A stretch of 64,000 nt of DNA from Hymenopus coronatus (Eukaryota > Arthropoda > Insecta > Mantodea > Hymenopodidae), in contig CM060881.1 of assembly GCA_030762935.1 (NCBI GenBank), positions 97,514,001-97,578,000 on the forward strand, read 5' to 3'. Position numbers and translations under genes: made by a program. Under the pieces are notes generated by a model. That model was not told the origin of the DNA and did no database searches. It worked only from the letters and a program-made list of their open reading frames with translations. Position 1 is the first letter of the stretch, and the number at the start of each line of letters is the position of its first letter. This document shows positions 45,454 to 56,412 of the stretch, in pieces.

Positions 45454-45718
45454 TACGACCCAATAATGTAGATCTCGTTTAAACACACACATGTCTGTAC
45501 ATTTTTCGTAGAATTCACCGTTTTAAAGATATTCCGATTTGTTGGTTTCAGTTTTAGCTACCTAAGATTTTCTCACACTTTCACCGTTTTCGAGATATTC
45601 AGAGTTATTTGTTTCAGTTTTAGCAATTTAAACATTTCTCAAGCAGGGAGTCATCTTCTTTTCATCTCTTGTTTGTTTACTCGTAGCAAGCAAAGAGAAC
45701 CAACCGAGTTTCAAACGT
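45223..45718 (-). repeat. P845 repeat, inverted partner (copy 32)
   Basis: Joined tail-first to copy 31. It starts mid-unit (AAAAATAGCTGTAACGATTT) and has a partial internal duplication of the CACCGTTTT-AGATATTC section. Confidence 0.8.
45407..45451. repeat. Poly(A) run
   Basis: Forty-five consecutive A residues inside P845 copy 32. Confidence 0.95.
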
Positions 45719-46705
45719 TTCACACATCACTTTCTCTACAGATAATTGTTGCAAAATATTATTCCATTTTCTACATCATAGTAAATGAGACAGACATTAA
45801 TAGAAATGTTTGCATTAGTTCCTTCTAAATAAAAGGGAAAAAATATAATGCAATAGCTATAGCGATAGTCAAATATACTAAAAAGCCGGTCGCCATGAGA
45901 AACAATTGCACAGCCAGGAATTAAAAGAAAAGAGTTATAGCTGCCTGGGTAGTGTGTCTGCCTCACACTCAGGAGGTCGTGAGTTTGAATCTCGCTTAGG
46001 GTGAGCTACCCGGATAAGGGCTTTTCGGGGTTTTCTCTTATTCTGAGAATACAAATGTCTGGAAACGTCAAGCTCCATGGACTCCGTGGTCATTTGAACA
46101 TGAATTTCACCGTTTCCATTTATCGTCCGATATGACCAATCAGGGTAAAAGACATTAAGCCACAAAAAAAAAAAAAAAAAAAAAAAATAAACCGAAAGAT
46201 GACCTCCATAAGTAGTTTAAAATTGAAACCAATAACAATGCATATTTCAGAAACAGTCAACTCTACAAAAGATACACGTGACGTAAACTGTTTTAATAGT
46301 TTTACATTTTCTGTATAGTAAGCTTTTGTTTATATCTTACGGTTTACCTGTTAGAAAATATTCATCCACAATGAACAGGTCCTTAGAGGCTATTCTCAAA
46401 ACATTTAAGATATACGTTTTATTGTCAGAGCTATTTTTGAGAGAAACAAACTTATTTTCCTATGCATAGTTTCGAGTAGGGATTTTCTTGAAAATCCTCC
46501 TGTCACATGCTTGGGAGACACTAATTTAAATATCACACACACATTAACACACACAACACACAAACACACAGACTGACAGACACAAATACTCTCCTTTTTC
46601 TAAAACAGTTTTTTTTTTATGATTCAGGGGTCCTCAAAATATGTAATTCTGGAGTAATATCGGTATCCAATTTTTTGATGAAATACATATTTTCTATTCA
46701 CTGTG
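45719..46705 (+). repeat. P845 repeat split by SINE-A (copy 33)
   Basis: P845 pieces lie at 45719-45935 and 46195-46705. The second ends in a decayed palindrome (TCTATTCACTGTGCAT). Confidence 0.8.
45938..46187 (+). mobile_element. SINE-A copy with poly(A) tail
   Basis: Head GCCTGGGTAGTGTGTCTGCC and B box GAGTTTGAATCTCGC, then GGGCTTTTCGGGGTTTTCTC and CATTTGAACATGAATTTCAC, ending in 24 A residues (46164-46187). This is the best-preserved SINE-A here. Confidence 0.85.
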
Positions 46706-46714
46706 CATCTTTTC

Positions 46715-46815
46715 TACTCTTTAGTTTATATAAATGATTTCGTAATATTCCATTTATATATCAAAATGATTTTAGTTTTATAGTTAATATACTAATATAT
46801 TTGATACATTTATGA
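46715..46815 (-). repeat. AT-rich dispersed repeat, second family, copy 1
   Basis: Reverse complement of 50465-50567 with a few changes. The shared core includes TATTAGTATATTAACTATAA. Both copies lie at the palindromic end of a P845 unit. Confidence 0.7.
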
Positions 46816-47057
46816 TTACTTAAAGCACGTATAGAAGCGGTTGTTTGCATTATTTTACTATAGTCTGCACTGAAAATAAAAGAAATCAAAGCTATTTATC
46901 AAAGAATCAGCAACCCCCACTGCATTCATTCTCTATTTCTTTCTCCATCTACCGTTTCATTTTAACTATGTGGTAATAGCCGACTTTGCGGTTTGCGTGC
47001 CAAGTTCCTCGGTGTTTCCCATTTCTGCACTACCCTGTCGAGAATTGCCTGAACTTC
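46816..47057. other. No recognisable feature
   Basis: Unremarkable AT-rich DNA. Confidence 0.4.
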
Positions 47058-47100
<43 letters not shown>

Positions 47101-47107
47101 CTTCTTC

Positions 47108-47160
<53 letters not shown>
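47058..47160. repeat. Two (ATT)n arrays
   Basis: ATT arrays at 47058-47100 and 47107-47160, separated by CTTCTTC. They create false leucine- or tyrosine-rich frames. Confidence 0.95.
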
Positions 47161-47161
<1 letters not shown>

Positions 47162-47577
47162 TGTATATTAATCCACAGTTATAGGAATGTCGTTTGAAAA
47201 TTTATGCTACGATACTGATGCACATGAAAGCAACTACTCCTGCTATATAGTAATGATGGGAACTATCGAATGTTTCTGTTATAAAAGTTATTACTATCAA
47301 ATAATTTGATTTTTCATTCGGTTTATTTTCTCAAAATCTGTTAAGTAGTAGCAAACATAAGTTACTATAACAACCAGCTTTCGTTGATTTAATAGCCGCT
47401 CTAGCCTCGGATAATATAAATAAGACTTTAGCGCACATTATTTTATAATATTAAAACACATAATTGCATGCATTTATTCTCTAGTAATTACAGCGATAAT
47501 TAATTTCATGAATATCTTATTGTGAAAACATACTGTTCCTCAGACTAGCACATCAACTCTGAAATGGAACTCTGTAT
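47161..47577. other. No recognisable feature
   Basis: AT-rich DNA. Confidence 0.4.
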
Positions 47578-47680
47578 TTTTACTTTCTCTACATGTACTC
47601 AGCTAAGTATATAGCATGTAGAGAAGGTATGTTGAGTTTTCACCGTAAATACACGTTTTAGGATCCCCTGTATCCGACCG
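47578..47680 (-). repeat. P845 repeat, terminal fragment (copy 34)
   Basis: Opens TTTTTACTTTCTCTACATGT with a complete but altered palindrome, and is cut by a SINE after GGATCCCCTGTATCCGAC. Confidence 0.85.
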
Positions 47681-47942
47681 CTGCATCCCCCATCTTGGCT
47701 CGAAGGCGTCATGAATGGGGTCCAGTGCTGAGGGTGAGACGTCTGCGCCTCGAGTCCCTCCCGGCCGGTTGATGCGGTCTACTAAATCTGAAGTAACTCC
47801 CCCTGGGACCTCACGAGGCTCAGTGCACCCCAGGTCAGGTCTCTCAATGGGGGTAAGTTCCCCACGCCGATACCGCGAATCGAACCCAGGTCTCCCGCTT
47901 GGCAAGCAGCCGCACTACCACCGCGCTAAGGAAATGTCCATT
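47681..47942 (-). mobile_element. tRNA-like SINE-E
   Basis: On the minus strand TTAGCGCGGTGGTAGTGCGG and the B box GGGTTCGATTCGCGG are complete. A GC-rich body with GGGGTGCACTGAGCCTCGTG follows. Single copy in the window. Confidence 0.7.
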
Positions 47943-48007
47943 AACTTACCTAGGTAATTTATATCAATAATGTTGTATTAACAACATCCAATTTGGTAGT
48001 AAAAGAA

Positions 48008-48845
48008 TCTGATGTGCTCCATTCACATGACTTTCTCTAAATCTCTGCAAATTATTCTGTTTACTTCATCTAATCAAGAAAAAATTAGCAGAAATAGTCT
48101 TATTACTTGCTTCCTTGTAAGTAGAAGTCAAATAAGGGAGTAGCATAGGTAAAGCGATAGCCAAAAGCTGGTTGCTATGTGACTGAAGTTCCTTTGTTTG
48201 TATCGACAGGAGTTGACAAATTCCTGTATCACGAAAATATGTTTCTCAAAGCTGAAACCTAAAACAAGGAATATCTCAAAAACGATAAACTCCAAGAAAA
48301 AAAGTATATAACATAAATTGCGTGTTTTAACGTGCTCTACATTTTTAGTGCGGTAAGTTTTTGTCTATCTCTTTCGGTTTAGCAGTTACACAAAAGTCCG
48401 TAAAATCATCTGAATAAAGTAGTCTTCAGAGGCTACACCCAGAAAATTCAAGATGTACATTTTATTTGTCAGGTAAGTATCTTTAATATACGATATTTTA
48501 ATCAAAGTCGTTAGAGCCATTTTTAAGAACAGCAAACTTTTCGACAATTTTTACATGTAAAGGGTAGTTTGATGTAGGGTTTTTTTTTTTTTAAATCTTC
48601 GTGTCGCATCCTTGAACGATACCAAACTAAAATACCATGTTTGTTATTTAACGGTCTTTTCGTTATTGATCTATGCTGCCCACAGACTCACACACACCAT
48701 ACGGACATTTTTCTAATATTTTTTTTTTAATTCAGGGGGTCTCAAAACGTGTATTTCCGATGAAATCTCGGTATCGACATTTTGGGTGCAATACAATACC
48801 TTCGCTATACACTATGAAGATAGTACGTGTAGAGAAAGTAAAAAT
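48008..48845 (+). repeat. P845 repeat, complete (copy 35)
   Basis: Starts AATCTGATGTGCTCCATTCA and ends TACGTGTAGAGAAAGTAAAA. The palindrome centre reads CACTATGAAGATAGT. It is tandem with copy 36. Confidence 0.88.
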
Positions 48846-49083
48846 AAAAAGAATATCTGGTGAGGCACTTACCTGTCTTTCTCAACTCATTTTTAGGCAA
48901 ACTATTCTTACAAACTATTATTCTTCTATCCACTTTTCATTAATCAAGATAAAATTTTGAAATAATTGTCTTATTGTATATTTCCTTGTAGGTACAAAGG
49001 GATTAGAAGAATACATCCAAATTTAATGGATAGTCAAATATCTTAAGAGGGAACTTAGAAATTAAGTACTCTTTGCATCATGG

Positions 49084-49136
<53 letters not shown>

Positions 49137-49570
49137 TTTCGACTTCCATTTTACAAACGCATGCTTTAACGGGAGAAATCTTTTTTTTCGTTTGCTTAAG
49201 GCTCTGTCTATCTCTTGTGGTTCTTTCCGAATACAGACGATTTCAAAGGCTAATCCCCAAAAAATAGATTTACCATAAACGACATGAAAGATATTTTAAT
49301 CACAATCGTTAGACAATTTTTGAAAAAAAAAACAATATTTTCGAAAAAATTTCCATGTAAAGGGTATTTTGGAGAGTGGTAGATTCTTGAAAATCTTCGT
49401 GTAGCAGAGACGTCACTAGACATTTTTCTAAAAATGCTTTTCCGGCGCGGGGGGGGGGCGAGGGTTTAACAATGAGAAAAACTTATTTCCGGTGAAATAA
49501 TGACAACCAATTTTGGGTAGAATGCAATACTTACGCTACTTACTTTAGGTAGTAGAGAAAGTGAAAAATT
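48846..49570 (+). repeat. P845 repeat, diverged (copy 36)
   Basis: Recognisable start CTGGTGAGGCACTTACC, a (GA)n expansion at 49086-49131, a G-run at 49450-49458, and an end GTAGTAGAGAAAGTGAAA. Confidence 0.8.
49086..49131. repeat. (GA)n microsatellite
   Basis: About 23 GA units. Confidence 0.95.
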
Positions 49571-50310
49571 AAGATGGTATACATGCACATGATATTCTCT
49601 CTACCCTCTATCGTTAGTGGTTGATTATCTTTATATTTTATTTTCCTATATACTTCATTTTGATCTAGATAAACCTCAGAAAAAAGCTACATTACAAATT
49701 TCGTTTTAGATAAAAAGATAATACTAATTGTTTATTGTTGAAGAATATACGCTATACAACCGGCCTTAAAATTGCATAGTCCTGCCATGCAATTGCGAGA
49801 AACAACTGATAAATAACAGGTCTGAACAAATCCACCCATTAATAACGCCAGGTGCCCCAGGTGGTTTCGTCTGTAACTACCGTTCGGGAGGTCCGGGTTA
49901 GCTCTCCGTCGACCGCGCACTCTGGTTCTGGGTTTTTCTGTGGTTTACCTGGGGCCGCGTTGGCGAATGCTGGGGTGCTGTGCATTAACAGTGGTTGCTT
50001 TCCTTTCATTTCTTCCGACCCGATACCTGTATAGCCTCCGTGGCACGCCTGGGCCATCTAGATACACTGTTAGGGACTTCCGTGCGCTTTGCTTAGTCTG
50101 CTCCTGTGTGCTGGCTGTGGTTTCCCCTCCTCTCATCCCTTCTCCCGGAGAGGGGTAGTAAGCCGCAATAGATCAATACTTGATCGCCGTTGCCGACACT
50201 CTCGAGCGCGCACGTGCTCACACAAACACAAGGACGTTTTTCTAAGCATGCTTTTTGGTTATGGAGAATTCAAACCCGAATTTTTGGTGATATGCAGTGC
50301 CTTGAATCTA
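49571..50310 (+). repeat. P845 repeat split by SINE-F (copy 37)
   Basis: The start of a unit lies at 49571-49735. A later portion (CACAAACACAAGGACGTTTT onward) lies at 50200-50310, with SINE-like DNA between. Confidence 0.65.
49840..50175 (+). mobile_element. tRNA-like SINE-F
   Basis: GGTGGTTTCGTCTGTAACTA, GTTCGGGAGGTCCGGGTTAG and a GC-rich body. The head is only roughly tRNA-like. Open frames of 60-75 codons within it are not genes. Confidence 0.5.
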
Positions 50311-50688
50311 ACTTGAAAACAATTAACTTCTCTCATACAAAACATATTTAAACTTCGCATAGAATAACCATGCTGTTATTGTACAAGTCGAAAGAAGACC
50401 TTGTTTATTCTCTTAAATTATGAAAAAATAGTTTTTTTTAGTGTTTAACTTTCTCTACTTGCATAAATGTATAAAATATATTAGTATATTAACTATAAAA
50501 CTAAACTCATTGTGATATATGAATAGAAGATTACAAAATCATTTATATAAACTAACCAAAATTAATTACAATCTTTTAGATTTGAAATTATTTTTTTAAA
50601 TGTTGGTTTCCTCTAATAGAGCAGTTTTCAGCGGTTCATCAGTCAAACGAGATGTATATTTTGACTTGGTATAATTTATAAATATAAT
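50311..50688. other. P845 end scrap and AT-rich repeat
   Basis: At 50452-50465 TAACTTTCTCTAC is a minus-strand P845 end (copy 38). Bases 50465-50567 are the second copy of the AT-rich repeat at 46715. The rest is featureless. Confidence 0.6.
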
Positions 50689-51881
50689 CGAGGTGTATAC
50701 GGAAAGTAATTACCGTATTGTGTTTACAGTTGTTAGTGATAGTTCAGAATATTTAAGACAAGTTCTGATTCTGCCGAATGTGAAGTGCGTTCGTAATACG
50801 GGTTCTGTCGCAAGGAACGTTAATTCAGCTAAAATGTATTGTCAACTTGTAGATATTTACGGTGAGAATGTAATCACAGATGCACTGGTGAGAATGTGGT
50901 ATAGGAAATTCAGTGATGGACGACCCAATGTTCTTAACGAAACATTGTCACTTATGGTTTGGTTGAACAAGTGTAAATGGCAATTCGTGAGAAAAGGCGA
51001 TTCTCAAAGAATACTTTGTGATGTGTTTCCACAAATTACAAAAGTTTTTGCCTGAGATTGTCACAAAGCGCTTAAATTATCGCTAACCGTATTCCCGTTG
51101 GTTTCCAAAGATGCTTACGGATGTCCATAAAACTAAGCGTCTAGACAGTGCTGTGACATTTCTTACCCGTTACAGTAATGAGGGAGATGACTTCTTAAGC
51201 AGCATAGTAACCGGTGATAAAACGTGGGTTTGTCATTCCAGAATCAAAGCAACCGTCGATGGAGTGGAGGCACACAGGATTCTCCAAATGACAAAAATTC
51301 AAAACAACGTTGGTCAGCACGAAAAATTATGTGCGCTGTGCTCTGGGACAGAGGGAGCATTCTGCTTGTTGAGTTCCTTACCAGATATGCGCCATCAATG
51401 TGATACCATACTGTGGAACATTGAGAAATCTTCTGTGCGCAATTCAAAACAAAAGGTTTGGAATGCTCAGTCAAGATATTGTCTTACTTCCTGACAAACC
51501 ACGTTCCCCATACTGTGGTGTCACACAAAACCTTATTAAAAATTCGGTTAGGAGTAGTTGGTTCAATCACCCGCCATACAGCCCCGATCTCACGCCTTCT
51601 GACTACCACTTATTCTTGAATCTGAAGCGAAAATTCGGAGGGAGGCGCTTTGACAGCGATGACGACGCAAAACACAGTGTTCAGCAATGGCTGTCTTCAC
51701 TGTTGGCAGCTTTTATACAAATTGGCATACAAAAGTCGATTCCCCGCTATGCTTGAACAATGGTGGAGACTATGTCGAAAACTAGATTAAGAAGTGCTCC
51801 TTCGTGTACAAATAAATGTTGTGAAAACACATATTTCATGTATTTTTCCCAAACAGTATTTTTACTTTCCAGACACTCCTG
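50689..51881 (+). mobile_element. Mariner element C, complete length but decayed
   Basis: The left end CGAGGTGTATACGGAAAGTA pairs with the right end, which on the other strand reads CAGGAGTGTCTGGAAAGTAA: imperfect inverted terminal repeats of about 25 bp. The size of about 1.2 kb is close to that of intact mariners. TA dinucleotides flank loosely. Confidence 0.8.
50750..51800 (+). pseudogene. Mariner (Mos1-like) transposase C, frameshifted
   Basis: The coding order is preserved in three successive frames. A helix-turn-helix region is followed by YCQLVDIYGENVITDALVR and MWYRKFSDGRPNV (frame to 51055). A middle frame (51111-51494) has the first catalytic aspartate in IVTGDKTWVCH. A last frame (51400-51756) has IQNKRFGMLSQDIVLLPD with the second aspartate, and HPPYSPDLTPSDYHLFLNLK with the third, followed by RRFDSDDD. 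The C-terminal YDKCLN-GGDYVEK signature appears after another frameshift at about 51750. All three catalytic aspartates survive, but the frameshifts and the loss of the histidine-aspartate-asparagine context (LLPDKPR) rule out activity. It resembles the Mos1/SETMAR type of DNA-binding domain. Confidence 0.88.
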
Positions 51882-52340
51882 AGAATCAAATATAGCAAAT
51901 ATTTTAACTAAAAATAAACTTAAAAAAAGCTTATAATTTTTCACGAATATTAATTATAGCTGATAGCCTTAGTCTTGCAGTTTCAAAACACTTTGGATTT
52001 ACAAGACTGTTAAAATCATTTCCCGAGAAATCGTTGTACCCTTCAGATTTTTTAGCATGGAAATATAAGTTTATGTTAAATTCCTTGTCCAAATGTGTAA
52101 TTTGGAGGGGTTGCAAAGAGGGAAAATGATAGAGATGCATTCTATAGTTACAACTGCACGATAAACGTTTTAACTGCATTATATATGTTTAGGATATTTT
52201 GATTTTTACTTGCTAGTTAAACACATAATTAATATTTCCGTTATTGAACTTTCTATCCAGGCGTAGAATCTGTCACGAGGGGAAAAATCCTCAGTCAGAG
52301 AGGTCATGCTCAAAATTTGTGTTACATTTTAAGGAAATTA
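51882..52340. other. No recognisable feature
   Basis: AT-rich DNA. An 82-codon minus-strand frame at 51931-52179 has no motif. Confidence 0.4.
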
Positions 52341-52445
52341 ATGTGTGATTTCATATTAATAATTCAAAATCTTATTTAATTATTAATTTGATTATTTTAT
52401 TTTAATAATATTTCTAATTTATTCAAATATCTTATATTAGAGTAA
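52341..52445 (+). repeat. AT-rich dispersed repeat, copy 2
   Basis: Matches 21485-21600 in the same orientation, from GATTTCATATTAATAATTCA to ATATCTTATATTAGAGTA. Confidence 0.6.
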
Positions 52446-53639
52446 TCCCGTCCACGAGTCCAATGTCTTAAAGACCTTAGTCACCCCTGTTGGTAGGAAT
52501 GTACTGAGTCGTAGCACATCGGCCATAAAACACTTAAAGTCAAAGATCTGGCAATAGTTTCTTCAAGCTTTAAATTGATTAACCAAATATTTAATGTTTT
52601 GCAGATATTCGAAGGGATCTATAATGTAATGAAACATATTCAACTGTAATTGTTCTAAATATTTTAATAAGCTGAAGATTTTACCGAAAAAGAGTCGAAT
52701 TAAAAAGTAGTTTCTTGATATATTATAAATAATGCTCAATTTTTAGAAAAAAATAATTACATTTTGAAAAATCAAAAAGTTTTGAGATTACTACAATTAT
52801 AATAATGTTCCTACAATAGTCAACGTAAAATAAAATTTTATAATATAGAGATATATTTTTTAAATTTATTTACTGCAAAACTTGAAGTTATATGTAAACA
52901 ATTTTAAAATACACTAGTTCATTTTTATTGGAATTTAGATATTAAAAATTTATTATGTAAATAACCATGCAAGCTAGACTTTTTATACATAGTAATAGTG
53001 TATAATAACTGGTATAACTCTCAGTAAGATAGCTTACATGCTGAGAATTTTCCAAATTTCACAGATGCATCACCTTACGCCCAAGTTATTGCACCCCACC
53101 CTAAAATGTATAACAAGTCGTTGCCTATGAATACAGTAGAATACGCTTAGCATATACAAAAGCATGAGGTGATGCATTAAAGTTGTCAATAGTGTGACGT
53201 GATCCGGTCTCAATCCCAGACAATGCAATATTGCACTATTGTTGTGTGTGTGAGCACAACCTGGGTTGCTGGTCACAATCAAGCGAGGATAATTTACACA
53301 CCCCCGTGATCCCAGAGTAGGCCTGAGTAATCACGATAGGGGAATGTTTGATGAAGTATCACATCACAGCTCATCGGCCGGCAATGTCAGCTGTGTGCCT
53401 GCTCTCCGATAATCGAACTCGCATAAAATAATAATTAACGATAGGGATTTAATGCCATACATCGATCAGGAACCTGCAGGCTTATCCTTCTGTCATTAGC
53501 TATAGCCCAGGAGAGCCCTGAATAATACACTCGTGTCCCTGGACGCTGCGGTCGTACTTGAAATCAAAAACAATGGCTCGGTCATCAGTAACGGTTTTCA
53601 AACTGAAAAATTGTCAACACGGTGTTCATAATTCCTAAA
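52446..53639. other. Mostly unrecognised
   Basis: A GC-richer segment (53190-53560) with GTGATCCGGTCTCAATCCCA may be an old SINE, but I see no second copy. The rest is AT-rich. Confidence 0.35.
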
Positions 53640-54250
53640 AAAAGGACTTATTCACATTACTTTCTCTACCCTCTATCGTTTAATTATATGGTACATAAAC
53701 TATTCTTTAAAAATGTTATGTGACTTTCACACAGCTTTCTCTACATCTCTGTAACAGATTATCGTTAAAAAACTTATTCTTCTATCTACTTCATGTTAAG
53801 CAGGATAAACATTAGCAGGAACATTCTTGTCACTTGCTTCGTCAGTAGAAGAGAATACACTAGGCCAAAGCGATAGTCAAATCTTTTAAAAGCCTGTTGC
53901 TATGTGGATTAAATCAGTTTCTTGGTATTGTCAGGAGCTGATAACTTCCGTATGTGAAAAATATAAGCTTTTTATTAAAACTGAAACCAATAACAACGAA
54001 ATCTAAAAATGATCAACTTCATAAAAAAAAATGTATAATATATAAATTGTTTGTTATAATGAGATCTATATTTCTGTGATGTAAGTTCTTGTATTTCTTG
54101 GAGTTTACCAGTTATGCAAAATTCAGAAAAATGCATGCAGAATCTTAATTCTGCATGCATTTTTCTGAGAGGATATTCCTAGAAAATTCAACTTCAATAC
54201 CAAGTTTGGTATTATACCGGCTTTTCGTTTTTGAGTTATCGTGTTCACAG
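53640..54250 (+). repeat. P845 repeat with hairpin and deletion (copy 39)
   Basis: Starts in CACATTACTTTCTCTACC, with the start section partly duplicated (53652 and 53730). A perfect 21-bp inverted repeat lies at 54123-54168. Most of the sequence between the hairpin and AATACCAAGTTTGGTATT is missing. Confidence 0.8.
54123..54168. repeat. Perfect 21-bp stem hairpin
   Basis: CAGAAAAATGCATGCAGAAT is followed by CTTA and then its exact reverse complement. One more T-A pair outside gives 21 bp. It lies inside a P845 copy where other copies have no palindrome. Confidence 0.95.
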
Positions 54251-54256
54251 ATACAC

Positions 54257-54440
54257 GCACCATATATTGAACATATTTTCATGACAAACGAAATGTTTGT
54301 CTTGAATTTTCTAGAAATAACCTCTGAAAACCTCTTCTTTCTGCATGACTTTTGTGTAACTGTTACTTAAACAGTAAGAGGTAGACAAACTTATTACGCC
54401 AAAAAGATACAGATCTCGTTAAAATACACCATTTAGATTA
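54257..54440 (-). repeat. P845 repeat, inverted partner (copy 40)
   Basis: Joined to copy 39 at the CA-rich stretch. It runs from ATATTTTCATGACAAACGAA to ACACCATTTAGATTA, where mariner B begins. Confidence 0.8.
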
Positions 54441-54487
54441 CCTGGGTGGTCTGAAAAGTTTTCGGCCTGGTAATGGAAAACGACAAT

Positions 54488-55537
54488 TCATGCTTTCAAA
54501 GTAGTTTTATTTTTTGACATAATCTCTATATCAATACATTTTGTCCAGCGGTGTTCCAATGCCGTTATTCCCTCTCTGTAGTGTTCCTCTGGAAGTGCTG
54601 CAAAGTATCCATTTACAGCCGCAATTGCTTCTTTATTGGACGAAAACCGCCTACCAGCGAGGAATTTCTTCACTTTTGGAAACAGATAGAAGTCCGAGGG
54701 AGCCAAATCTGGGGAACAGGGTGGATGTTCCAGCACTTCATAGTGCAGATCTCTCAATTTCCTCTTGTCAAAACACTTTTGTGTGCAGGAGCCTGATGGA
54801 AAACAATTTTTTTTTCTTTTTTAACCCGGGCCTGTTTTCACGAATGCTTGCATTCAGAAGTTGAGAGTAGTATTCTCCAGTAATGGTTTTACCTTTTTCG
54901 AGATAGTCAATCAACAAAATTCCTTTGGCATCCCAAAACACTGACGCCATGATTTTCCCTCCGATGGCACCATCCTCACCTTCTTTGGAGCTGAAGAACC
55001 AACTTCTATCAACTGCTTTGACTGCTGCTTGAATTCGGGTGTATAGTGGTGAACCCATGTTTCATCCATTGTGACGTATCGGCGCAAAAATTCACTTCTG
55101 TTGTTCTGTAAATGCGCCAAGCACTTTACAGAAAGTGTCGTGCGAATGCGTTTGTTATCCACAGTAAGGATACACGGCACCCATCTTGCGCAAAGCTTTT
55201 TCATGTTTAATTCCTGATGCAAGATGTGTCTAATACGTTCCTTTGAAATTCAAAGAGCATTAGCAATTTCACGCACCTTTGTACGCCGATCTTCCAAAAT
55301 TATATCTTGCACTTTTTCAATGATTTCCAGTAAGGTTACAGTATTTGGACGTCTTTCGCGTGGATCGTCTTGGACGCTTTCAAGGCCACGTTTAAAATCA
55401 GCCGCCCACTTCTTCACAGTGGAAACTGAAGGTGAAGAGTCACCATATGCATTTACAGTTTGCAAATTAATTTCTGGGGGTGTTAAACCTTCTTTTACGA
55501 AGAATTTTATCACAGCACGTTACTTGAATTTCTCCAT
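54488..55537 (-). pseudogene. Mariner transposase B, broken
   Basis: Reading leftward, the ATG at 55537-55535 starts MEKFK, followed at once by a stop. Then come an N-terminal region with FFVKEGLTPPEI and WAADFKRG, the linker LEIIEKVQDIILEDRRTKVR, a WVP motif (KKLCARWVP), and the first aspartate in YVTMDETWVHHYTPE. Next are IMASVFWDAKGILLIDYLEK and a lysine run, then the place of the usual FHQDNAPAH. Here six bases covering the second catalytic aspartate and the following asparagine are deleted and one T is added. The C-terminus follows, with HPPCSPDLAPSDFYLFPKVK (third aspartate) and LEHRWTKCIDI. The loss of the second aspartate plus frameshifts mean it is inactive. The total length fits the family. 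Confidence 0.9.
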
Positions 55538-55665
55538 TTTTAAAGCAATGCGCACTTCCACTGCTTCAAACAACTGCCTATAATCAACTGTTGCCTGGAA
55601 TGATTGTAATTTTACATACGGTCTATTAACATACGTACCTACGTAAAGAAAAAATCATGCAAGTA

Positions 55666-56371
55666 CGAGGGCCGTTTTGTTTTCAACCTCCGATAGGCTA
55701 TAAATAAAAGACAAGTTCATAGAAAACAATGATTTTATTACTAAAAGTTTTGTATACTTATGGTTACTTTTTAATATAATCACCGAAAAGATTGAGATAT
55801 TTATCGTACCTGTGCACAGGCCTTGCAATACCCGCTTCAGAAAATGTTGCCGCCAATGAGGCAGCCCGGAACCACTATCAATGCAGCTCTTTATTGGGAA
55901 ACTTTATGGCATTTGCGGAGAGCCATTCAAAACAAATGAAGAGGAATGCTGACTTTGGGAATTGTGTTGATCCATGACAACGCTCGCCCACACACTGCTG
56001 GCACAACCAATCGGCTCCTTGAACGATTTCAATGGGACATTTTCGATCATCCGCCTTACAGTCCCGACCTGACACCCAGCGACTTTCACCTTTTCCCTGA
56101 ACTGAAGACGTGGCTAGGAGGGCAGCACTTTCAAACCAACGATTATCTTCAAAACACGTCAATGCTGATTTGAAATAATTGGCGGCAACATTTTTTGAAG
56201 CGAGTATTGCAAAACTTGTGCACAGGTACGATAAATTTCTCAATCTTTTCGGTGATTATGTTAAAAGTAACCATAAGTGTACAAAACTTTTAGTAATAAA
56301 AAAGCTTTCTATGAACTTCTCTTTTATGTATACCTAGCCTATTGGAGGAAGGGGGAAAAAAACGGCCCTCG
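55666..56371 (+). mobile_element. Mariner element D: internally deleted, with inverted duplicate of its own 3' end
   Basis: A 706-bp element between two TA dinucleotides (55664-55665 and 56372-56373). The arms 55666-55857 and 56178-56371 are long inverted repeats beginning CGAGGGCCGTTTT. The right arm contains the coding sequence for the transposase C-terminus (LAATFFEASIAKLVHRYDKF then LNLFGDYVK). The left arm is an inverted copy of it, so the normal 5' end and N-terminal half are gone. The TA flanks suggest that it moved as a unit in this form. Confidence 0.88.
55862..56265 (+). pseudogene. Mariner transposase D, C-terminal half
   Basis: The frame opens QPGTTINAALYWETLWHLRR, hits a stop after AIQNK, and resumes RGMLTLGIVLIHDNARPHTA with the second catalytic aspartate. 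It then has IFDHPPYSPDLTPSDFHLFP with the third, 34 residues apart as is typical for mariner. After WLGGQHFQTND it shifts frame into the C-terminal signature in the right arm. The first aspartate and the whole DNA-binding region are absent. It is a different lineage from elements A and B, and nearer to C in this region. Confidence 0.88.
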
Positions 56372-56412
56372 TAGTACCGCGATCTCTGGGTGAGTCCGAA
56401 AACTTTTCAGAC

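Larger units (their letters stand above)
54441..56412 (-). mobile_element. Mariner element B, split by a nested mariner
   Basis: The inverted ends share GTCTGAAAAGTTTTCGG: plus strand at 54449-54465, reverse complement at 56396-56412. The body 54466-55663 carries the minus-strand transposase. The nested element 55666-56371, with its TA duplication, separates the body from its right end. Exact outer limits are uncertain because the bases outside the core differ on the two sides. Confidence 0.8.

Noticed and set aside
46970..47197. Leucine- or tyrosine-rich open frames as proteins
   Set aside because: They are translations of (ATT)n arrays.
49073..49267. Arginine-glutamate repeat protein
   Set aside because: It is the translation of a (GA)n microsatellite in a P845 unit.
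50693..51494. Mariner C as a domesticated transposase gene (SETMAR-like)
   Set aside because: Both element ends are still visible and the coding region is broken by several frameshifts. There is no sign of a fused SET domain or of frame conservation.
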